64,000 bases of DNA from NCBI RefSeq assembly GCF_002258785.1, contig NZ_NOYI01000021.1, positions 186,001 to 250,000 of the forward strand, read 5' to 3'. Below, in pieces: positions 9,077 through 17,035 of this stretch. Both the position numbers and the translations under genes were made by a program. The notes beneath the pieces are model-generated. The model ran no database searches, was not told the DNA's origin, and saw only the letters and a program-made list of their open reading frames with translations. This DNA is from Rhodococcus sp. 06-235-1A (GTDB taxonomy: Bacteria > Actinomycetota > Actinomycetes > Mycobacteriales > Mycobacteriaceae). Within the stretch, counting starts at the first letter, position 1. Every line of letters begins with the position of its first letter.

Positions 9077-10613
9077 CGGGTTCGAGCTTCTGGCTGTCGT
9101 AGCCGCGGTAGCCCTCCCACGCCTTGCGGCGGTCGCTCCGCGGGTCCTTCTGCACCCGGGTGCGGGTGTCGAAGATCAACGTCTTGCGGTCGGCCTCGTC
9201 GTACTCCGGCCACGAGTCGAGGGGTTTTCCGTTGGTGGCGAACGCAATCCACTGTGACTGCACCTGCTCGGTGACGTCGGAGAAGGCCTTTCGCCCGCCC
9301 GCCAGCGTCAGTGCCTTGCCGAACAGCGTCTTGCTGATGCCGAACACGGCGAACAACTCGAAGCCGTGAGTGGCATCGAAACCGAGCAGTTTCATCGACC
9401 GGGGAGCGAAGTCGAAACGGTAGAAGTACGTGGGTGCGTGACGCGAATGTCCCTCGGCCACTTCGAGAGACGGCTTCCAGAAGGTGAAATCGCCACCGAA
9501 GTCGATGGCGGCGCGTTCGTTGGGGTAGCCCCGGTAGCCCGAAGTGACGACGGACTCGGCGTCGGGGTCGGTGAGTGAGAACAGCTTGGTGATGCGCTCG
9601 GGGTTGGTGGGCAGCGCATCGAGGAACTTCGGAAACAGTGTTCCCTCACGGGCATTGGTGCCGATGATCAGTGGGACGGGGTGTGCGGTGCCGTTCGCGT
9701 AGGCCTCGACGGGGCTGACCGGCAGGAAGTCGCCGTCGATCACCGGGCCGAACGGAAGCAGGCCCGGAGTGCGGTGCAACGTGGTCAGTCCCAGCTTGGT
9801 GCCTGCCCGTCCGAGCCGCAGTACCTCGGCGTTCTCGAGGATCTCGGCAGCGTTCTCGGCGGTGCCGCCGAGGTAGCCGACGTACTCGCGCGCCCATTGA
9901 TCGGCACGTTCCTTGGTGGCGGTCATGCCGGGAGCCGAGCTCTCGGAAATTGCCTGAGCGAAAAGGCCTTTCGCGGCGGGGACAGTCAGCAGCGTCGTGA
10001 CGGCGTTTCCGCCCGCGGACTCGCCGAAGACGGTGACGTTGCTCGGATCGCCGCCGAACTCGGCGATGTTGCGCTGCACCCATTCCAGGGCTGCAACCTG
10101 ATCTCGCAAGCCGAGGTTGGAGTCGAACGGCCGCTCGGGAGTGGAGAACTGGGACATATCGAGGTACCCGAGAGCGCCGAGTCGGTAGTTGACCGAGACG
10201 TAGATGATGCCGTCGCCGTCCTGCAACGAGCGACGCACCAGGGAGCCGCCGCCGTACAGGGGAGTGGCCGACGTGCCCAGCGTGTACGCACCGCCATGGA
10301 TGAACACCATCACCGGACGCGGGTTCGCGCTCGGTGCGCTCGGGGCCAGCACGTTGAGCGTCAGGCAGTCCTCGCTGGACGGCTGGTACTTGCCGATCGC
10401 CAGCATCGTGCCGCGCTTGTGCTGAATGGACGCGTTGCCCCACTCGGTGGCGTCGCGCACGCCCTCCCACGGCTGCGTCGGTTGCGGCGCACGAAACCGA
10501 AGCGGGCCGACGGGAGGGGCGGCGTAGGGAATGCCTCGCCAGGTGGTGAGATCACCGACGGACTTGCCCTCGATGATGCCGTCGGTGGTGGTCACGCGTG
10601 TCGTCACAGCCAT
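9069..10613 (-). CDS. Carboxylesterase, type B family
   Basis: 514 aa alpha/beta-hydrolase. The nucleophile elbow GESAGG places Ser199; the oxyanion HGG is at 106-108 (FIHGGAY). N-terminal GIPYAAPPVGPLRFRAP and EDCLTLNVLAP are the type-B esterase signatures, and the catalytic His is probably in FDATHGFELFAVFG. No signal peptide is seen, so it is likely cytoplasmic. Such enzymes hydrolyse a broad range of short-chain esters and carbamates; the natural substrate cannot be read from sequence. It is transcribed divergently from the MOSC gene across a short gap containing a palindrome. Confidence 0.92.
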   Translation of the reverse strand: MAVTTRVTTTDGIIEGKSVGDLTTWRGIPYAAPPVGPLRFRAPQPTQPWEGVRDATEWGNASIQHKRGTMLAIGKYQPSSEDCLTLNVLAPSAPSANPRPVMVFIHGGAYTLGTSATPLYGGGSLVRRSLQDGDGIIYVSVNYRLGALGYLDMSQFSTPERPFDSNLGLRDQVAALEWVQRNIAEFGGDPSNVTVFGESAGGNAVTTLLTVPAAKGLFAQAISESSAPGMTATKERADQWAREYVGYLGGTAENAAEILENAEVLRLGRAGTKLGLTTLHRTPGLLPFGPVIDGDFLPVSPVEAYANGTAHPVPLIIGTNAREGTLFPKFLDALPTNPERITKLFSLTDPDAESVVTSGYRGYPNERAAIDFGGDFTFWKPSLEVAEGHSRHAPTYFYRFDFAPRSMKLLGFDATHGFELFAVFGISKTLFGKALTLAGGRKAFSDVTEQVQSQWIAFATNGKPLDSWPEYDEADRKTLIFDTRTRVQKDPRSDRRKAWEGYRGYDSQKLEPVT

Positions 10614-10630
10614 TGCTCGAGTCTACTGAC

Positions 10631-10656
10631 CGGTCCTTACTCTCGGGTAAGAACCG
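10631..10656. promoter_or_regulatory. Palindrome between divergent esterase and MOSC genes
   Basis: Inverted repeat of 10-6-10: CGGTCCTTAC, spacer tctcgg, GTAAGAACCG, nine of ten positions pairing. It sits 17 bp upstream of the esterase start and 31 bp upstream of the MOSC start, the expected place for a shared operator. The regulator is not identified. Confidence 0.5.
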
Positions 10657-10687
10657 TCCGGGTTCGGTGCCGGGCAGACTCGGGTAC

Positions 10688-11248
10688 ATGCTCTTCGAAT
10701 ATCGCGCCGAGATCGTTCAGCTGCTGCGAGCGCCGACGCACGCGTACTTCGGGAGATCCAAGGACGGCCCTGCCGAGGTACCGACCGATCTGCCCACGAG
10801 TGTCGAGATCGTGTCCAACAAGGGCATCCGGGGCGACCGGTTCTTCGGCGTGAAGGCGCACACCGAGGCGGCGGTGAGCTTCCTGTCGCTCGAGGCATGG
10901 GAAGCCGTGGGGGACGTGCTCGACGTCGAGGTCCCCGACCCGTCCGTGGCCAGGCGCAACGTCGTGGTGCGCGGTCTCGAACTCGACCCGCTTCGAGGTG
11001 TGGAATTCCAGCTGAACTCCGGTGACGGCTGGATCACGTTTCGCGGTGGACGGCCGGCTCACCCGTGTGCATGGATGGACCGCATGGTGGCCGACGGCGC
11101 GCGTAAGGCGCTGATCGGTCGCGGCGGGCTTCGTGTCGAACCGCTCTCCGACGGGATCCTGCGGGTCGGGGAGCTACAGGTCCGCTCGCCCGTAGAACTC
11201 GATCCGTCTCGTGCAGCGCTGTCCGTCAGGCGTGCGCAGCCGATCTGA
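10688..11248 (+). CDS. MOSC-domain protein
   Basis: 186 aa from ATG 10688; an upstream in-frame extension overlaps the esterase start and is rejected. The MOSC core is visible: NKGIRGDRFFG near the N-terminus, ARRNVVVRGLELDPL in the middle, and a conserved Cys in GGRPAHPCAWMD, the sulfur-carrying position of the MOSC superfamily (molybdenum-cofactor sulfurase C-terminal domain, YiiM/mARC relatives). Stand-alone proteins of this size may deliver sulfane sulfur or act on N-hydroxylated compounds. The specific role is unknown. Confidence 0.85.
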   Translation: MLFEYRAEIVQLLRAPTHAYFGRSKDGPAEVPTDLPTSVEIVSNKGIRGDRFFGVKAHTEAAVSFLSLEAWEAVGDVLDVEVPDPSVARRNVVVRGLELDPLRGVEFQLNSGDGWITFRGGRPAHPCAWMDRMVADGARKALIGRGGLRVEPLSDGILRVGELQVRSPVELDPSRAALSVRRAQPI

Positions 11249-11292
11249 CCGTGCTCTCGGCGCTCCCTCACGGCTCGATGCTGCCCACACTC

Positions 11293-11331
11293 TTGCTCAC
11301 AAAGTAAATATGTGCCCATAATGTGGGTACA
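11293..11331 (+). promoter_or_regulatory. Promoter and candidate operator of the GntP-type permease operon
   Basis: A sigma-70-like pair, TTGCTC at 11293-11298 and CATAAT at 11317-11322 (18-bp spacer), precedes the operon. An imperfect 8-5-8 inverted repeat (TGTGCCCA, taatg, TGGGTACA; one mismatch) at 11311-11331 overlaps the -10 element. That is the classic position for repression, and the IclR protein encoded at the end of the cluster is the obvious candidate binder. Confidence 0.5.
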
Positions 11332-11400
11332 AGTGTGGTGGATCACACCGAGCCGCGTACCAATGCAGCGGTCACTCTCATCAAGCGGGAAGAATTGCCG

Positions 11401-12792
11401 ATGTCCGACATGTGGATCGTGATCAACACCGTCGTCGCCGTGCTGGCGGTGGTGGTCTTCATCGTTCGTTTTCACTTCAACCCGGTGATCTCGCTGGTGC
11501 TCGGGGCCGCGTACCTGGGATTGGCGACGAAGCTCGGAGTCGGGACCACCGTCGACACGATCACCGGCGGATTCGGCGAGATCATGGCCGAGGTCGGCCT
11601 GCTCATCGCCTTCGGTGTTCTGATGGGCTCGGTGCTGCAGGAGATGAGTGCCATCCAGCGCCTCGTCGGCACGTTGCTGCGCACCTTCGGACCCAAACGG
11701 CTCCCGTACGCGTTGTCGCTGACCATCGCGACTCTGCTGCAGTCAATCTTCCTCGACGTGCTGTTGGTGATCTCCGCACCGCTCGCCCGCAACCTCGCGC
11801 CCAAGATCGGCAAGTACGGAACAGCGCGGATGGCCACGGCACTGGCCATCTCGCTCGAATGCGGAATCGTGTTCATGGTCCCGGGTGTCGCGACGCTCGC
11901 CCTCGCAGGACTGCTCGGCGTTCCGCTGGGAAAGATGATGATCTACGGACTGATCCTGATCGTGCCCGTCGTCGTGCTGTCGGTGGCGATCATGTCGTTC
12001 GTGTTCCGGCACGGCTGGTGGAACGAGGAGAAGGACGAGCAGCAGATCGTCGTGGTCCCAGAGCCTGTGGTCCCGGAGCCTGCCGATTCCGACGACGAGC
12101 CCCTCGAATCCGGAGGTGGTGTAGCCCAGAAGGTACGCACCGAGAAGCAGACATCGCTGCTGGTGCTGCTCTCGCCGCTGTTGCTCGCGCTCGTCCTCAT
12201 CGCGATCGGTGCTGTTCTCGACGTCGCCGAAATATCCGTTCCAGTGGTCGAATTCATCGCCAGTCCGGTCATCGCGCTCCTCATCGGACTGGTGGGGACG
12301 TGCCTCATCGGTCGCTACCACGTCGGTCAGGCTCGGGTGGAGAAAGCGTTGGCCCGCGGCTTCGCCGAGAGCGGTCAGATCCTGATCCTCACCGGCGTCG
12401 GTGGTTCGCTCGCGGCCGTCATCAACGAAGCAGGACTCGGCGACATCCTCGGCCAGTACTTCACGGCCAGCACCGCCGCTCCATTGTTGATGGTGTGGGT
12501 CATCGCTGCCGCGTTGCACATCGCCGTCGGATCGGTGACGATCTCGGCCATCACCTCGGCGGGCATCCTCGCCCCGGTCGCTCCGCTGATCGGGCTCGAC
12601 CCGGTGTTCATCGCTCTCGCCGCCGGTGCCGGATCACTGTTCGCCGTGCACGTCACCAGCAACACCTTCTGGCTGCTGCAGTCCTTGATGGGCCAGTCGA
12701 CCAGGGGCACACTCAAGACGTGCTCGGTGGGCGTCTCGGTGGCATCGGTCATCGCCATCGCGTTGATCGTGCCGATGAGCTGGATCCTGTGA
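11401..12792 (+). CDS. GntP/GntT-type H+ symporter for an organic acid
   Basis: 463 aa polytopic membrane protein of the gluconate:H+ symporter (GntP/CitM-like ion transporter) superfamily. ATG 11401 is chosen for its upstream GGGAAGA; the longer reading from 11323 overlaps the promoter. About a dozen hydrophobic segments are interrupted by a charged cytoplasmic loop at about residues 205-260 (EEKDEQQ to TEKQTS). Conserved family stretches include FGEIMAEVGLLIAFGVLMGS and, near the C-terminus, ITSAGILAPVAPLIGLDP. First gene of an operon with a CoA-transferase and lyase, so it probably imports the dicarboxylate or hydroxy acid they degrade. Confidence 0.85.
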   Translation: MSDMWIVINTVVAVLAVVVFIVRFHFNPVISLVLGAAYLGLATKLGVGTTVDTITGGFGEIMAEVGLLIAFGVLMGSVLQEMSAIQRLVGTLLRTFGPKRLPYALSLTIATLLQSIFLDVLLVISAPLARNLAPKIGKYGTARMATALAISLECGIVFMVPGVATLALAGLLGVPLGKMMIYGLILIVPVVVLSVAIMSFVFRHGWWNEEKDEQQIVVVPEPVVPEPADSDDEPLESGGGVAQKVRTEKQTSLLVLLSPLLLALVLIAIGAVLDVAEISVPVVEFIASPVIALLIGLVGTCLIGRYHVGQARVEKALARGFAESGQILILTGVGGSLAAVINEAGLGDILGQYFTASTAAPLLMVWVIAAALHIAVGSVTISAITSAGILAPVAPLIGLDPVFIALAAGAGSLFAVHVTSNTFWLLQSLMGQSTRGTLKTCSVGVSVASVIAIALIVPMSWIL

Positions 12793-12824
12793 GCTTGTCT
12801 CCTATGAGTATCGAAAGGAACACG

Positions 12825-14045
12825 ATGGCACTGCCGCTCAGCGGAGTTCGAGTGCTCGAACTCGGCAACTACATCGCCGCACCCACTGCGGCACGCATGC
12901 TCGCCGATTTCGGTGCCGAGGTCATCAAGGTCGAAAGGCCGGGAACCGGAGACGAACTGCGCAACTGGCGGTTGTACTCCGGCACCACGTCGATGCTCTA
13001 CCGCACCATCAACCGCAACAAGAAGTCGATCGTTCTGGACCTGCGCACCGAACAGGGACGCAAGGACGTCGTCGACCTCGCAGCGAAATGCGACATCGTG
13101 CTCGAGAACTTCCGGCCCGGCACGCTGGAGAAATGGGGTATTTCGCCGGAGGTGCTCTCTGCCGCCAATCCCGAATTGATCATCACGCGCATCTCGGCCT
13201 TCGGGCAGACCGGCCCCATGTCGCAGCGACCCGGATTTGCCGCTGTCGCAGAGGCATACGGCGGCTTTCGCAATCTCGTGGGCGATCCGGATCGGCCGCC
13301 CGTCCGAGTGGGCGTCTCGATCGGGGACTCCATCGCCGGGCTGTACGCGGCGTTCGGGTGCGTCATGGCCCTGTTCCAACGGCAGACCCAGCGCGCGGCG
13401 CAGGCCCCGGACGAGCAGTCCCCGCTGTCGCTGGCACAGCGTTCCATCGATGTGGCGCTCAACGAATCGATTCTGTCGATGATGGAATCGCTGATCCCGG
13501 ACTACCTCGCCTATGGCGTCGAGCGCGAGCGCACGGGCGGCCGGATGGAGGGCATCGCACCGTCGAACGCGTACCCCTGCAACGACGGTCACTCGATCAT
13601 CATCGCCGGAAACGGCGATGCGATCTTCCAGCGCTACATGGAGACCATCGATCGTCCCGATCTGGGAGCAGACCCGGACCTGGCGTCCAACGCCGGTCGA
13701 TGGCGTCGACGCGACGAGCTGGACGCCGCCATCTCGGCCTGGACCGGATTGCATTCGCGCGAGCAGGCTTTGAAGATTCTCGACGCCGCCGGGGTGCCGT
13801 CGGGACCGATCTACACCGCGGCCGATATCGTCGCCGACGAACAGTACGCCGCCCGCAACATGATTCAGCACTTCCCGGTCGACACCGGAGGCGACGAGCC
13901 CACCGACGTCGGCTTCGTCGGCGTCGTCCCGGTGATCGGTGACGCGTCCCTGCCGATTCGTTCGGTCGGACCGGATCTCGGCGAACACACCAGGGAAGTA
14001 CTGTCGACTCTGCTCGGCCGCACCGACGAAGAGATGAGCCTCTAG
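12825..14045 (+). CDS. Class III CoA-transferase (CaiB/BaiF family)
   Basis: 406 aa from ATG 12825, which has AAAGGAA 5 nt upstream; an alternative ATG at 12804 is weaker. Family III CoA-transferases move CoA between carboxylic acids through an aspartyl-CoA anhydride. The catalytic Asp is probably D168 in GVSIGDSIAGLYA. Other hallmarks are LELGNYIAAPTAARMLADFG, IKVERPGTGDELRNW and ENFRPGTLEKWG. It follows the permease by 32 bp and abuts the lyase gene, so it most likely activates the imported acid to its CoA thioester. The exact substrate is inference. Confidence 0.92.
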   Translation: MALPLSGVRVLELGNYIAAPTAARMLADFGAEVIKVERPGTGDELRNWRLYSGTTSMLYRTINRNKKSIVLDLRTEQGRKDVVDLAAKCDIVLENFRPGTLEKWGISPEVLSAANPELIITRISAFGQTGPMSQRPGFAAVAEAYGGFRNLVGDPDRPPVRVGVSIGDSIAGLYAAFGCVMALFQRQTQRAAQAPDEQSPLSLAQRSIDVALNESILSMMESLIPDYLAYGVERERTGGRMEGIAPSNAYPCNDGHSIIIAGNGDAIFQRYMETIDRPDLGADPDLASNAGRWRRRDELDAAISAWTGLHSREQALKILDAAGVPSGPIYTAADIVADEQYAARNMIQHFPVDTGGDEPTDVGFVGVVPVIGDASLPIRSVGPDLGEHTREVLSTLLGRTDEEMSL

Positions 14046-14969
14046 ATGTATCGATTTGCTCCCGCCGCAGAACTTCGCGACGTCACGATGCGCGACGGAC
14101 TTCAGCTCACCGGCAAGATGCTCTCCACCGAACGCAAGCTCGAGATCATCAGAGCGCTCATCGAACTCGGCGTACCTTCGCTCGAGATCGGATCGATGGC
14201 ACGGGGTGACAAGGTACCGCCGATGGCCAACACCCTCGAGGTGATCGGTGAGCTCACCGCCGCCGAACTCGCACGGTGCTGGGTGTGGGTCGCCACTCCA
14301 CGTCACGTCGAGAAGGCCGCTGCCGCCGGGGCCCGCAATTTCCAGTACTGCTTCTCCGCTTCGGACTCGCACAATCAGGCCAACATCGGTCGTACCACCG
14401 AGGTCTCCCTCGCTGCGATGCCCGACGCCGTCGACATCACGCGATCGGTGGACGGGGAGATCGAGCTGTGTATCGCGACGTCCTTCACCTGCCCGTTCGA
14501 GGGACAGGTGCCGCCGGACCGGGTCATCGAGATCGCCAACGACGAACGGGCAATCGGCGCAACGGATATCGTCATCTGCGACACCCTCGGTCAGGCGGTT
14601 CCGGTGCAGGTGCAATCGCTGATCTCACGGGTCCGCACGGAAACTCCCGATCGCAGAGTGGTGTTCCACGGTCACGACACCTGGGGCCTGGGCGTCGCGA
14701 ACACCCTGGCCGCGATCTCCGCCGGAGCCACGATGGTCGACGGTTCGCTCGGCGGACTGGGCGGGTGCCCGTTCGCCCCGGGAGCCAGTGGTAACACCTC
14801 GTCGGAGGACATCCTCTTCGCGACGCGGCCGGATTGGTTCGAGCCGAAAACGTTGGCGGCCATGGCGTCCTTATCGGAAGTGCTTCTCGCCGAACTGGAG
14901 GAGCCCATGCGGTCCAAGACCGTGCAAGGCGTACGGTCCGAGGCGCGCGCCTTCGAGTGGGTCGTATGA
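14046..14969 (+). CDS. HMG-CoA lyase-like enzyme
   Basis: 307 aa TIM-barrel lyase of the DRE-TIM/HMGL superfamily, which cleaves 3-hydroxy-3-methylglutaryl-CoA or a close 3-hydroxyacyl-CoA to acetyl-CoA plus a keto acid. Visible features: ELRDVTMRDGLQ at 9-20 (catalytic Arg and metal Asp), FHGHDTWGLGVANTLAA (metal His pair) and the flexible-loop signature GGLGGCPFAPGASGN with the active-site Cys. ATG directly abuts the CoA-transferase stop and lacks a good ribosome site, implying coupling. Substrates such as citramalyl-CoA are also possible for this subfamily. Confidence 0.92.
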   Translation: MYRFAPAAELRDVTMRDGLQLTGKMLSTERKLEIIRALIELGVPSLEIGSMARGDKVPPMANTLEVIGELTAAELARCWVWVATPRHVEKAAAAGARNFQYCFSASDSHNQANIGRTTEVSLAAMPDAVDITRSVDGEIELCIATSFTCPFEGQVPPDRVIEIANDERAIGATDIVICDTLGQAVPVQVQSLISRVRTETPDRRVVFHGHDTWGLGVANTLAAISAGATMVDGSLGGLGGCPFAPGASGNTSSEDILFATRPDWFEPKTLAAMASLSEVLLAELEEPMRSKTVQGVRSEARAFEWVV

Positions 14970-15955
14970 GCCGCATTCTCGTCACCTCCGAAATCCCGGC
15001 TCCCGGCATGGACATTCTGCGTGCCGCGGGCGAGGTCGACCTCCGCGAGCTCGATCACGAGCAGCTGGTCGACGCGTGCGCGTCGGGCGACTACTCCGTT
15101 GTCGTGTCCCAATTGCGAGACCGGTTCGACGCCGAACTGCTGGCCTCGGCGTCGATCACCGGGATCTCCAACTATGCCGTCGGATTCGACAACATCGACA
15201 TCGCGGCCGCAACCGAACACGGCATCACGGTCGCCAATACACCCGGGGTGCTGACGGATTCGACCGCGGACATCGCGATGCTGCTGATCCTGTCGACGGC
15301 CCGCCGTGCCATCGAGGCCGATGCGTTCGTCCGCTCGGGCTCGTTCACCGGATGGGAACCGGAACTGCTTCTCGGCAGCGATGTTTCGAGCCGGGTGTTG
15401 GGGCTGGCCGGTTTCGGTCGCATTGCTCGCGCGACTGCGCGTCGAGCACTGGGGTTCGGTATGACGGTCAAGTTCTGTCCCCGCCCGCCCGGTGATCGTG
15501 AGGTTTCCGATGACGAGCTCGGTGAGTTCGCGGGTCGCGTCGAGCATGCGTCGTGGGACGAGATCGTCACGACGAGCGACTTCCTCTCCCTTCATGTTCC
15601 GCTGTCGGACTCCACCCGCCATCTTGTGGACGCCACCGTACTCGGGGCTATGAAGCCGTCGGCGATCGTGATCAACACCGCGCGAGGACCGGTGATCGAC
15701 GAGGCCGCTCTGGTGACCGCGCTCCGCGAGGGCACCGTTGCCGCAGCAGGATTGGACGTCTACGAGCGCGAGCCGGCCCTCGAGCCCGGCCTGGCGGATC
15801 TGCCCAACACGGTATTGCTCCCACACGTGGGGAGTGCGACGGTGTCGGTGCGTTCGGAGATGGCGCGGCTGTGCGCTACCAATGCAGCAGCGATGTTCGG
15901 CGGTTCGATGCCACCGCATCCGGTGAATCCGGACGCCTGGCGTCACGCGGGGTAG
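14966..15955 (+). CDS. D-isomer-specific 2-hydroxyacid dehydrogenase
   Basis: 329 aa NAD(P)-dependent oxidoreductase. ATG 14966 overlaps the lyase stop (ATGA). The Rossmann motif is GLAGFGRIARATARRALGFG. The catalytic triad is visible as Arg in NTARGPVIDEAAL, Glu in YEREPALEPG and His in LLPHVGSAT. The substrate domain starts with NYAVGFDNIDIAAATEHGI. Last gene of the operon. It may interconvert a 2-keto acid released by the pathway and its 2-hydroxy form. Its 3' end overlaps the convergent IclR gene by 13 bp. Confidence 0.93.
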   Translation: MSRILVTSEIPAPGMDILRAAGEVDLRELDHEQLVDACASGDYSVVVSQLRDRFDAELLASASITGISNYAVGFDNIDIAAATEHGITVANTPGVLTDSTADIAMLLILSTARRAIEADAFVRSGSFTGWEPELLLGSDVSSRVLGLAGFGRIARATARRALGFGMTVKFCPRPPGDREVSDDELGEFAGRVEHASWDEIVTTSDFLSLHVPLSDSTRHLVDATVLGAMKPSAIVINTARGPVIDEAALVTALREGTVAAAGLDVYEREPALEPGLADLPNTVLLPHVGSATVSVRSEMARLCATNAAAMFGGSMPPHPVNPDAWRHAG

Positions 15956-16719
15956 CGGCCGCCGAGGGTCCTCGTGATCCGCTCGGCGTGTGAAATCAGC
16001 AGATCCACCCAGTCCTCGCACTGCGACTGCGGCATCCGCAGTGTCGGTCCGCTGATGGTGACGGCACCGACGATATCCGCGGCCGAGTCGAACACCGGCG
16101 CGGACAGTCCGGATGCGCCGGTCTCGCGCTCGCCGGTGGTGATCGCGTAGCCGTCGGCCTTGGTCTGCGCCAACAGGGTTCGCATCGTCTCGGCTTCGGT
16201 CACCGTCTGCTCGGTCATCGATTCGAGTTCGCGGGACAGGACACGCTCGGCCAGGTCGTCGTCCCAGGCCAGCAGGACGCGGCTGGCCGATCCTGCACTG
16301 AGCGGGATGACCTTGCCGACGTACATGTCCCGTCGTAAGGCATGGCGGGTCTCGGCGATGGCGACGCACACGCGGTAGTTCTGTTCCGGCCGAAAGAAGC
16401 ACGCGGTCTCGGTCGTCAGATCGCGCATGTCCTTGAGAACAGGGTTGACGACCGACAGCACGTCGAGGTCCTTGGTCGCCGTCGCGGCCCAGTAGGCCAT
16501 GCGCACTCCGATGCGAATGCGATCCCCGCCCCGGTCCAGAAATCCCTGCTGCACAAGGTTGGTCACGAGGCGCTGCACGGTCGAGGTGGGCAGGCCGGTG
16601 GTCTGTTGGATCTCCCCGAGCGTCATGGACGGCCGGTCGAACGAGAACGCGTCGAGAATCTCGGTGATCTTGCCCAGCACGAGAAGCGGTTGCTGCTTCG
16701 ACGCGCTCTCGGTGCTCAC
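15943..16719 (-). CDS. IclR-family transcriptional regulator
   Basis: 258 aa, GTG start. An N-terminal winged helix (about 12-70: LGKITEILDAFSFDRPSMTL, LPTSTVQRLVTNLVQQGFLD) is followed by the IclR effector domain with SAGSASRVLLAWDDD and ETGASGLSAPVFD. IclR proteins typically repress or activate adjacent catabolic operons in response to a pathway acid. Gene position, convergent with the permease/CoA-transferase operon, and the palindrome at that operon's promoter make it the likely controller. The small membrane gene starts just upstream on the same strand. Confidence 0.93.
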   Translation of the reverse strand: MSTESASKQQPLLVLGKITEILDAFSFDRPSMTLGEIQQTTGLPTSTVQRLVTNLVQQGFLDRGGDRIRIGVRMAYWAATATKDLDVLSVVNPVLKDMRDLTTETACFFRPEQNYRVCVAIAETRHALRRDMYVGKVIPLSAGSASRVLLAWDDDLAERVLSRELESMTEQTVTEAETMRTLLAQTKADGYAITTGERETGASGLSAPVFDSAADIVGAVTISGPTLRMPQSQCEDWVDLLISHAERITRTLGGRYPA

Positions 16720-16728
16720 CCGATCAAT

Positions 16729-16929
16729 CTACTCGGTCGCCCGCTTCACCAGGCGGTCGATCGGCTTGGTCAGGAACAGTATTGTCAGCGACCACAGACC
16801 GAGCGAGGTGAACGCGACGCCGAAGGCGATCAGGATCAACACCGAACTGATCGCGACGTTGCGGACGCGTTCGAGGTGTCTCGAATCGGAGGCCACGATG
16901 GACGGGCGCCGCGAGACGATGATGGACAC
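16729..16929 (-). CDS. Small one- or two-segment membrane protein, possibly 5'-truncated
   Basis: 66 aa from GTG 16929. One clear membrane segment (NVAISSVLILIAFGVAFTSL and on through the following LTILFL) precedes a basic tail TKPIDRLVKR. The same frame remains open upstream and reads a second membrane-like stretch (STLYVANIAVSIIV) without any ATG, GTG or TTG before a stop near 17000. Either the gene starts at the GTG or the original start has been lost. It lies 9 bp upstream of the IclR gene and could be co-transcribed. Family not recognised. Confidence 0.45.
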   Translation of the reverse strand: MSIIVSRRPSIVASDSRHLERVRNVAISSVLILIAFGVAFTSLGLWSLTILFLTKPIDRLVKRATE

Positions 16930-17035
16930 CGCAATGTTCGCGACGTAGAGCGTCGAGGAACTCGAGTCGATTCCATTCCAGCCCCTCTCGTTTCCATGTC
17001 AGCATTGTGCTCCTCGTACGAGTAGCGTCCGAACG

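Noticed and set aside
11412..14045. Single 877-codon open frame covering permease and CoA-transferase
   Set aside because: Only the part from 12825 encodes a recognisable CoA-transferase; the upstream part is an out-of-frame shadow of the permease, with Arg/His-rich translation.
12375..14615. 746-codon minus-strand open frame
   Set aside because: Antisense to three well-supported operon genes; composition is typical of high-GC shadow frames, with no domain seen.
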